Assembly (NCBI GenBank): GCA_017464225.1 | Contig: JAFUDW010000191.1 | Location: 1-24,858 of the forward strand | Length of the DNA: 24,858 nucleotides | Direction: 5' to 3' | DNA from: Clostridia bacterium | GTDB lineage: Bacteria; Bacillota_A; Clostridia; Christensenellales; Aristaeellaceae | Part shown: positions 8,597 to 14,904 of the stretch, piece by piece | Position numbering within the stretch: the stretch's first letter is position 1 | How the letters are laid out: every line of letters begins with the position of its first letter | The notes under the pieces: generated by a model | Database searches by the model: none | What the model was told of the DNA's origin: nothing | Seen by the model: the letters and a program-made list of their open reading frames with translations, nothing else | Translations under genes and position numbers: made by a program

Positions 8597-9604
8597 ATGC
8601 AAACCATCGGTGTTGGCGTGATCGGCTGCGGCATGATATCGGGCAATCATTTTCACGCGCTGAGCAAGGTGCAGGGCGCCGCCCTGCGGGCTGTATGCGA
8701 TATTGACGCCGAAAGGCTCAGAAAGGCCGCGGAGGAGCAGCATGCCGATGCCGTGGCCGACTGGCGCGAGCTGATCAGCCGTCCGGATATCGACGCCGTG
8801 CACGTCTGCGTTCCCCATTATTTGCACGCCCAAATGAGCGTGGCCGCGCTGCGGGCGGGCAAGCATGTGCTGTGCGAAAAGCCCATGGGCGTAACGCTCA
8901 GCGAAGCCCGCGCCATGGAGGATGCCGCCCGGGAGAGCGGTAAAACGTTGACGGTTTGCTTTCAAAACCGCTTCAACGGCGCTTCGGGGCGCATCAAGGA
9001 GCTGATTTCCGGCGGCGCGCTGGGAAAGCTCACGGGCGGCAGCGCCTTTGTGGCCTGGAACCGGGGCGAACAGTATTATGCCGACAGCCCCTGGCGGGGC
9101 CGCTGGGAGACCGAGGGCGGATCGGTGCTGATCAACCAGGCCATCCATACGCTCGATCTGCTGCGCTGGATGGCGGGACCGCTGACGCTGCGGGGCTGCA
9201 CCATGACGGCAAAGCGCCTGGCCGATGCCATTGAGACCGAGGATACCTGCGATATGCTGCTCACCGGCCCCGAGGGCCAGCGCTATCTGTTCTACGCCAG
9301 CAACTGCGGCGCCAGCAATCTGCCGGTGCAATTGCACCTGACCTTTGAAAAAGGGCGGATATCCATGGATGGCGAGCGGCTCACCGTGCGCGGCCCCGAG
9401 GGCGTAGCGCTGGAGGATTATTCCACCGCCCAGGCTGTGGGCAAGGATTACTGGGGCAGCGGGCACGGCCCCTTTATCGCGGAATTCTACCGCCGGATCC
9501 AGAGCGGCCAGCCCCCCTTCATTACCCCGGCGGACGCCCTGGAAACCACCCGGATCATGGAGCAGGCCTATACCTGCTCCGCCAACGTTAGGAGGCGGCC
9601 ATAA
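8597..9604 (+). CDS. Gfo/Idh/MocA-family oxidoreductase (third of three)
   Basis: The product is 335 residues, about the standard family length. It has GVIGCGMISG (residues 7-16) for dinucleotide binding, CDIDAER for the beta-2 acidic turn, VPHYLH at 72-77, CEKP at 93-96 and GGSVLINQAIHTLDLLRW with H184 as likely catalytic His. It shares layout with the preceding protein (373 residues) but is clearly a separate lineage, suggesting two distinct redox steps rather than a recent duplication. An AGAAGGGG ribosome site precedes the ATG. Its stop overlaps the start of the first permease gene by one base (TAATG). It could reverse the oxidation of its neighbour, or act on the other sugar of a disaccharide; neither can be decided here. 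Confidence 0.92.
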   Translation: MQTIGVGVIGCGMISGNHFHALSKVQGAALRAVCDIDAERLRKAAEEQHADAVADWRELISRPDIDAVHVCVPHYLHAQMSVAALRAGKHVLCEKPMGVTLSEARAMEDAARESGKTLTVCFQNRFNGASGRIKELISGGALGKLTGGSAFVAWNRGEQYYADSPWRGRWETEGGSVLINQAIHTLDLLRWMAGPLTLRGCTMTAKRLADAIETEDTCDMLLTGPEGQRYLFYASNCGASNLPVQLHLTFEKGRISMDGERLTVRGPEGVALEDYSTAQAVGKDYWGSGHGPFIAEFYRRIQSGQPPFITPADALETTRIMEQAYTCSANVRRRP

Positions 9605-10572
9605 TGAGTACGGTTTCGAAGCCCGGAAAGGAGCGGGTGATCAATAAGCCCCGCATGCCGCTGGGCATGCGCGTCAAGCGCGATTTTGTGATGAACTGGC
9701 GGCTCTATATCCTTTTCCTGCCGGTGCTGGCCTATTTTATCGTATTCAAATACGCGCCCATGGCGGGCCTGATGATCTCCTTCCAGGATTATAAGGCAGC
9801 CAAGGGCATCATGGGCAGCAAATGGGTAGGCATGAAGCATTTTATCAATTTCTTCAACGATCCTTTCCTGCCCAGGCTCCTGCGCAACACCATCACCATC
9901 GCTTTATCCACGCTGATCTTCTCCTTCCCCTCGGCCATCGTGCTGGCGCTGCTGATCAACGAGCTGCGTTCCCGCAGGATGAGCCGCGTGGTGCAGACCA
10001 TCAGCTATATCCCGCACTTCATTTCGGTGGTGGTGGTCTGCGGCATCATCCGCGACCTGGTGAGCCGCACGGGCGGCGTGACCATGCTGCTGCACAGCAT
10101 ATTCGGCATGAAGGTCACGAATATGCTCTATGAGCCCAATTACTTTGTGCCCATCTACATCGTATCGGATATCTGGTCAAATATCGGCTGGAACTCCATC
10201 GTGTATCTGTCGGCGCTGACGGCCATCGATCAGGAGCTTTACGAGGCCGCCCGGGTGGACGGGGCCAACAAATGGCACCAGATCACCCATATCACCATTC
10301 CCTGTCTGGTGCCCACCATTGTGATCATGTTCATCCTCAAGGTGGGCAAGATGTTTGACGTGGGTTATGAGAAGATCATGCTGCTCTATACCCCGCTGAC
10401 CTATGAGCGGGCCGACGTGATCAATACTTACGTTTACCGCCGCGGTTTTGCCGAAAACGTCAATTTCAGCTACTCCACGGCGGTGGGCTTCTTTAACTCC
10501 GTGGTCTGCTTCGCGCTGGTGTTCTGCACCAATAAGATCACCCAGCGCATGGGCGGCAACAGCCTGTGGTGA
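9604..10572 (+). CDS. ABC transporter permease, LplB-type
   Basis: This 322-residue membrane protein has six predicted membrane segments, beginning at about residue 33 (LYILFLPVLAYFIVF). It carries the permease EAA loop, EAARVDGANKWHQITHI, which contacts the ATPase. The N-terminal region and length fit the LplB family of carbohydrate permeases in Gram-positive bacteria. It pairs with the YtcP-type permease that follows 15 bases later, and with the binding protein encoded about 5 kb upstream. AGGAGG lies 8 bases before the ATG. No ATPase gene is present, so a shared MsmX/UgpC-type ATPase encoded elsewhere is presumed. Confidence 0.94.
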   Translation: MSTVSKPGKERVINKPRMPLGMRVKRDFVMNWRLYILFLPVLAYFIVFKYAPMAGLMISFQDYKAAKGIMGSKWVGMKHFINFFNDPFLPRLLRNTITIALSTLIFSFPSAIVLALLINELRSRRMSRVVQTISYIPHFISVVVVCGIIRDLVSRTGGVTMLLHSIFGMKVTNMLYEPNYFVPIYIVSDIWSNIGWNSIVYLSALTAIDQELYEAARVDGANKWHQITHITIPCLVPTIVIMFILKVGKMFDVGYEKIMLLYTPLTYERADVINTYVYRRGFAENVNFSYSTAVGFFNSVVCFALVFCTNKITQRMGGNSLW

Positions 10573-10587
10573 GGGGAGGCGAGCGAT

Positions 10588-11472
10588 ATGACGACCGTTA
10601 CAAAGCGCGCTGAAAAGAAATCCATCCGCATCCCGCTGGGCGAGCGCATCTTCTATGTGGCTGACGACGCGCTTATGATATTGCTCTGCGTGCTGATCCT
10701 GATCCCGCTGATCCACGTGGTGGCGGGCTCCTTCAGCGACGGCGCTTCCTATATGGCTCATTCCGGCATGCTGCTCTGGCCGCTCAAGCCCACGCTGGCG
10801 GCCTATCAATCGGTGATCAACAACCAGAACATCTGGACGGGCTACCGCAACACCCTGTTCATCGTGGTGGTGGGCACGTCGCTGGATATGCTGTTTTCGC
10901 TGGTGGCGGCCTATGTGCTGTCCCGCAAACAGTACATGCTCAAAAAGTTCTTTAACCTGCTGGTTGTGTTCAGCATGTACTTTTCCGGCGGCATGATCCC
11001 CTTCTTCCTGGTGGTGCGCGGCGTGGGACTGTATAAATCCATCTGGTCGCTGATCCTGCCCTCGCTGATCAACGTGTTCAACCTGGTCATCGTGCGCACT
11101 GCCATGACCGGCGTGCCCGACAGCCTGGAGGAGAGCGCGCAGCTGGACGGCGCGGGGCATTTGACCATCCTGTTCCGCATCATCACGCCGCTGATCCTGC
11201 CCTCTGTGGCTGTGGTGGCGCTGTATTACGCCGTGGCCCATTGGAACAGCTGGTTCAACGCCATGCTGTTCATCAAGGATCGCAAGTATTATCCCCTGCA
11301 GCTGATCCTGCGGGAGATCCTGATCCTGTCCGATACCGACGAGGGCTTCATGATGAGCGAAACCATCCAGTTTGCCACCATCGTGGTGGCTACCATCCCC
11401 ATCCTGTGCGTCTATCCCTTCATTCAGCGGTACTTCGTCAAGGGAATCATGGTGGGCGCGGTCAAGGGCTGA
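10588..11472 (+). CDS. ABC transporter permease, YtcP-type
   Basis: A 294-residue protein with six membrane segments, starting with a hydrophobic stretch near residue 28 (ALMILLCVLILIPLIHVV). It carries SFSDGASY after the first segment, typical of the family, and the EAA loop as ESAQLDGAGHLTILFRI. It ends GIMVGAVKG, the usual C-terminus of YtcP-like permeases. It forms the second half of the heteromeric channel with the upstream LplB-type protein. The gene follows that one by 15 bases and precedes the reductase gene by 14, so it belongs to the same transcript. The imported substrate is inferred to be an oligosaccharide containing uronic acid because of the lyase in the operon. Confidence 0.94.
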   Translation: MTTVTKRAEKKSIRIPLGERIFYVADDALMILLCVLILIPLIHVVAGSFSDGASYMAHSGMLLWPLKPTLAAYQSVINNQNIWTGYRNTLFIVVVGTSLDMLFSLVAAYVLSRKQYMLKKFFNLLVVFSMYFSGGMIPFFLVVRGVGLYKSIWSLILPSLINVFNLVIVRTAMTGVPDSLEESAQLDGAGHLTILFRIITPLILPSVAVVALYYAVAHWNSWFNAMLFIKDRKYYPLQLILREILILSDTDEGFMMSETIQFATIVVATIPILCVYPFIQRYFVKGIMVGAVKG

Positions 11473-11486
11473 CAAGGAGGTACAAA

Positions 11487-12488
11487 ATGAGAGTTCCTTA
11501 CGATACCATGCGGAATGAGTTCATCCGCGTGCTGAACAAATACGGCATTACGGGCGAGCGGGCGGAGCTTTCGGCCACGCTGTTTGCCGATGCCAGCCGG
11601 GACGGCATCTATACCCATGGCCTCAACCGGTTTCCCAAATTCATCAAGAGCATCCGGGACGGATCGGTGGATGTGAACGCCGAGGCCGAGGCTGAGGAAA
11701 GCCTGGGCATGCTGGAGCGCTGGAACGGCAACCGCGGCTGCGGCAACCTGAACGCTTACCGCTGCATGGAGCGGGCGATCGAATTGGCCCATCGGCAGAC
11801 CATCGGCGTGGTGGCGCTGCGCAACACCAACCACTGGATGCGGCCCGGCAATTACGGCCTGATGGCGGTGAAGGAAAACTGCATCGGCATCCTGTGGACG
11901 AACACCGTGCCCAATATGCCGCCCTGGGGCGGTCGGGAGGCGCGGCTGGGCAATAATCCGGTGGTGTTTGCCGTGCCCAACGGCGATGAGGCCCCGGCGC
12001 TGTTGGACGTGGCCGTTTCAATGTTTTCCTACGGCAAGCTGGAAAGCTATGCCCGTCAGGGAAAGCCCCTGCCGGTGGACGGCGGCTTTGATCCCGATCA
12101 GAAGCTCACCCGGGACGCCGCGGGCATCCTGGCCACGCACCAGGTGCTGCCCATTGGCTACTGGAAGGGCAGCGGTATATCGCTGATGCTCGATCTTGTG
12201 GCGTCGGCTCTCAGCGGCGGGCGCACCTCCCGCCAGGTGGGCGAGCTGCCCACCGAGACCGATCTCAGCCAGGTATTCATCGCCATCGATCTCGGCCGCC
12301 TGCCCGACGGCGAGGATTTTGCCCGGCGCGTGCGGGATACCTTGGAGGATATGCAGACAGCCACACCCGTGGATCCCAATCGCCCGGTGTATTATCCCGG
12401 CAAAAATATGATGAAGACCCGCGCTGAAAACATGGCGCAGGGCATCCCTGTGGAGGAGAGCGTATGGCAGGCGGTATTGGCGCTGTAA
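11487..12488 (+). CDS. dlgD: DlgD/YiaK-like 2,3-diketo-L-gulonate reductase (malate/L-lactate dehydrogenase family)
   Basis: The frame extends upstream, but AAGGAGG stands 7 bases before the ATG at 11487, giving a 333-residue protein, the family length. From memory, the sequence tracks E. coli YiaK closely along its whole length: SRDGIYTHGLNRFPKFI with catalytic H44, ALRNTNHWMRPGNYG, TNTVPNMPPWGG, MFSYGKLE, PVDGGFD and LPIGYWKGSGISLMLD. YiaK reduces 2,3-diketo-L-gulonate to 3-keto-L-gulonate with NADH in ascorbate breakdown. In this uronide operon it may reduce a related keto- or diketo-acid released by the lyase or oxidoreductases. The other ascorbate genes (ulaD/E/F-like, kinases) are not in the window, so the native substrate may differ. 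The last 25 bases overlap the next gene. Confidence 0.88.
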   Translation: MRVPYDTMRNEFIRVLNKYGITGERAELSATLFADASRDGIYTHGLNRFPKFIKSIRDGSVDVNAEAEAEESLGMLERWNGNRGCGNLNAYRCMERAIELAHRQTIGVVALRNTNHWMRPGNYGLMAVKENCIGILWTNTVPNMPPWGGREARLGNNPVVFAVPNGDEAPALLDVAVSMFSYGKLESYARQGKPLPVDGGFDPDQKLTRDAAGILATHQVLPIGYWKGSGISLMLDLVASALSGGRTSRQVGELPTETDLSQVFIAIDLGRLPDGEDFARRVRDTLEDMQTATPVDPNRPVYYPGKNMMKTRAENMAQGIPVEESVWQAVLAL

Positions 12489-13270
12489 AAAAGACGGTGA
12501 TCGTTCCCGGCGCGGTGTCGGCCACATTTAAAAAGCTGCCGATGACCGCCGATGAGATCATCGCGCTGCTGGTTGAATGCGGCCTCAAGGCGGTGGAATG
12601 GTCTGAAAACGCGCACGTACAGCCGGATGATCCGGCGGGCGCAGCCGAATTGCGGCGGAAAACCGAGGCGGTGGGGCTCAGCGTGGCGGCGTACGGTTCC
12701 TATTTTCGCCTGGGCGAAAACGAGCTGCCCGGAGCGGCCTTTGCCCGGAGCCTGGCTTCGGCCAAGGCACTGGGCGCGCCTTTGATGCGCGTATGGGCGG
12801 GCGCCCGGGGATCGGGCGAGGTCAGCGATCTGCAGTTTTGCTGCCTGGCCCAGGAGGCCGCGCTGATTGCCGAAATGGCCGCGCGGCAGGGCATAAAGGT
12901 GGCCTTTGAATGGCATAAAAACACTTTGACCGATACCAACGAATCGGCCTGGCGGCTCCTTAGGGAGGCTGATCATCCCAATCTGTACTGCCTGTGGCAG
13001 CCCACGGTGGCGCTTTCGCCCCGGGAACGGACGGCGGGCATCCGTATGCTGGGGGACAGGCTTGCCAACCTGCACGTGTACTCCTGGCCGGACGGCAAGC
13101 GCGGCCCGCTGAACGCCGCCGAATGGCAATATTACCTGGACGCGGCGGAAGCGGTGGGCGGCCGGCGCTGCGCGCTGCTGGAGTTTGTGCGGGACGACAG
13201 TTTAGAGCAGTTCCGCGCCGATGCCCGGACCTTATTAAATCTCCTGGAAAGCGGTGAATACAATGGCTGA
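12464..13270 (+). CDS. Sugar phosphate isomerase/epimerase-like TIM barrel with altered metal ligand, second of two
   Basis: The product has 268 residues and the xylose-isomerase-like barrel pattern: VEWSENAH for beta-2, then LMRVWAG, FEWHKNT and LHVYSW. Probable metal ligands are E149, H204 and E240. The usual Asp or His of the middle ligand is replaced by the LWQP motif (Q179), so the metal site or the reaction may differ from typical isomerases. The ATG at 12464, 25 bases inside the upstream gene, is chosen because GGAGAG stands just before it. A GTG at 12497 is an alternative start that would remove the overlap. It overlaps the following gene by 8 bases. It is distant in sequence from the TIM barrel at 6681, so the two probably catalyse different steps. 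Confidence 0.83.
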   Translation: MAGGIGAVKKTVIVPGAVSATFKKLPMTADEIIALLVECGLKAVEWSENAHVQPDDPAGAAELRRKTEAVGLSVAAYGSYFRLGENELPGAAFARSLASAKALGAPLMRVWAGARGSGEVSDLQFCCLAQEAALIAEMAARQGIKVAFEWHKNTLTDTNESAWRLLREADHPNLYCLWQPTVALSPRERTAGIRMLGDRLANLHVYSWPDGKRGPLNAAEWQYYLDAAEAVGGRRCALLEFVRDDSLEQFRADARTLLNLLESGEYNG

Positions 13271-14498
13271 TCTGTATGTGAAATCCCTGGATATGATCAA
13301 TCCCTTTGTGGTGGCGTCCTCCCCGGCTACCCAGGGCGCGAGAAACGTGCTGAAAAGCGCCGCCATGCGCCCGGGCGCCATCACCATGCGCAACTTTGGC
13401 CACGGCAGCGGCGGCGGCGGGTATTTTGGCCCGGACGCTTCGGCGGCCTATAAGGGGGAACAGTGCTTCCACAGCCATGCCGTGGGGCGCCAGGTGCCCG
13501 ATACCGTGTCCACGCTGGAGCAGTACTGCGAAGAGGTGAAGCGCGCCCGACGCGAGCTGGACAGCGATATCAAGCTGTGGGTGTCCGTGGGGCATTACAG
13601 CGATATCGTCAAGGGCGGAGACTGGGAGAAGGACTGGGTACGGCAGGCAAAGGAGCTTTCGTTGGCCGGAGCCGACGCCCTTGAACTGCATTTCAATACG
13701 CCCGGCGTGGCGGTGGCCAAGGATCGCATTTTTGATTATTACGAGCTGGTGCGCCATTGCACCACTCTGATCCGCAAGGCGGCCGCGCCCCATGTCAAGG
13801 TGATGGTCAAGCTGGCGGTGGAGGGATGCGACGTGCTGACCTCCATGCGCATTGCCCAGTCCTGCGGCGCTGACGCCGTGGGCCCCACCGCCCGGTGGAA
13901 GGCTTTCTATATGGATCTGGACTGGCGGCGCACCCAGCCGCGCCCGGGCTCGGGATACGGCGGTACGCAGGCCAATCCCATCGTATGCTATGCCGTGGCC
14001 GAGGGCCGCAGCAACGGCATCACCCTGCCCATGTACGCCGGCGGCGGCGTGTTCTCCTTTGACCAGGCCGCGCGCTTTATCATGGCGGGCAGCGATTGCG
14101 TACAGCTGGGTGCTCTGGCCTGCTCGGGCGGCACCATGGCCTGTAAAAAGCTGATCAGCGATCTGAATAAATGGATGGATGAGGCCGGGTATCCCGATAT
14201 GGACAGCCTGCGCGGCGACGCCCTGCAGCTGTTCAATATGCCCGCCGATTTTGCCAAGGCGCGGCAGAACGCCTTGGGCGACGCTTATCAGCAGTGCCCG
14301 GTGGATCAGGATAAATGCATCGGCTGCGGCCGCTGCGTGGACGTATGCTGGCAGGAGGGCATCGAGCTTGTGGGCCGCAAGGCGCAAAAGACCGACCGGT
14401 GTATCGGCTGCGGCTATTGCTTCCAGGTTTGCCCCACCAAAGCCCTGCAGGTGGATGCCGGGGATATCCTGGCAAAGCCGTTTATGAAGGAAAGATGA
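13263..14498 (+). CDS. PreA/dihydroorotate-dehydrogenase-like flavoprotein with two [4Fe-4S] clusters
   Basis: This 411-residue protein joins an FMN-binding TIM barrel of the dihydroorotate/dihydropyrimidine dehydrogenase class (about 1-330) to a ferredoxin domain. Cluster ligands are C352, C355, C358, C362 and C380, C383, C386, C390, each C-x2-C-x2-C-x3-C. The flavin phosphate loop appears as GGGVFSFDQAARFIMAG. In the substrate loop, where dihydroorotate and dihydropyrimidine dehydrogenases have a catalytic Cys in N-x-S-C-P-x, this protein reads LELHFNTPGVAVAKD with no Cys. The substrate is therefore probably not a pyrimidine, and no PreT partner is encoded nearby. The ATG at 13263 is preferred over an in-frame GTG at 13254. 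As the last gene of the operon it may pass electrons between a sugar-derived intermediate and ferredoxin; that is inference. Confidence 0.8.
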   Translation: MADLYVKSLDMINPFVVASSPATQGARNVLKSAAMRPGAITMRNFGHGSGGGGYFGPDASAAYKGEQCFHSHAVGRQVPDTVSTLEQYCEEVKRARRELDSDIKLWVSVGHYSDIVKGGDWEKDWVRQAKELSLAGADALELHFNTPGVAVAKDRIFDYYELVRHCTTLIRKAAAPHVKVMVKLAVEGCDVLTSMRIAQSCGADAVGPTARWKAFYMDLDWRRTQPRPGSGYGGTQANPIVCYAVAEGRSNGITLPMYAGGGVFSFDQAARFIMAGSDCVQLGALACSGGTMACKKLISDLNKWMDEAGYPDMDSLRGDALQLFNMPADFAKARQNALGDAYQQCPVDQDKCIGCGRCVDVCWQEGIELVGRKAQKTDRCIGCGYCFQVCPTKALQVDAGDILAKPFMKER

Positions 14499-14904
14499 TT
14501 TCCGGTAAAAGAATACGACGATGAACAAGCGTTTCATGAGAAAGGGGGGGACGTTAAGGAGCGCTGCCCCATAACAACCTTGCCAGGGAGGCAGCGATTC
14601 CGGGGTCTCCCGGCCCGCTTCTCGCTGCGGATGCTGCTTGGCGTTGTGAACAGGCAGCTTCCCGCAGCTGATTGGATTGAAGTTGGCGCAAAAAGCGCAC
14701 CGGAAATACGCCGCAAAGCAAAAACGACTGGATTCGAGCAAGCTCGATCCAGCCGTTTTGTTATGCGGCTATGACGCCGGCAAGCCGCCGTCATTTCCGG
14801 TGAAAATAACGCATGAAAAGCTTTTATCCGAAACCCAGTCTGAGGCAGGCCCCGGACGCGGAGACCCTTATCCTCTCCCGCCAAATATCTTCGGAACAGA
14901 TTGC
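14499..14904. other. Non-coding gap between convergent genes
   Basis: This 406-base gap separates the end of the + strand operon from the end of the - strand surface-protein gene. It contains a structured inverted-repeat element at 14698-14802, a pair of imperfect direct repeats (14498-14537 and 14793-14827) and a run of seven G at about 14544. Open frames cross it on both strands, but none has a ribosome site plus a recognisable protein, so I call no gene. Confidence 0.6.
14698..14802. terminator. Nested inverted-repeat element, likely bidirectional terminator with three-way-junction fold
   Basis: CACCGGAAAT (14698-14707) pairs perfectly with ATTTCCGGTG (14793-14802). Inside lie two hairpins. 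The large one runs from 14710 to 14769 (GCCGCA/TGCGGC, AAAACG/CGTTTT, CTGGAT/ATCCAG, CGAGC/GCTCG, loop AA). The small one runs from 14773 to 14792 (GACGCCGGC/GCCGCCGTC, one mismatch). The inner A4 and T4 tracts flank the main stem, so it could stop transcription from both sides between the convergent genes. The nested outer stem is more than a terminator needs. Confidence 0.7.

Noticed and set aside
1704..9604. Three Gfo/Idh/MocA genes as a recent tandem duplication
   Set aside because: The proteins differ in length, glycine motif and catalytic-His context, so they are separate lineages.
14521..14574. 17-residue + strand frame starting MNKRFMRKGG
   Set aside because: There is no ribosome binding site before the ATG and the frame is too short to support on its own.
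12960..14741. 593-codon - strand frame opposite the flavoprotein gene
   Set aside because: It overlaps a gene with clear iron-sulfur motifs and shows low-complexity composition typical of antisense frames.
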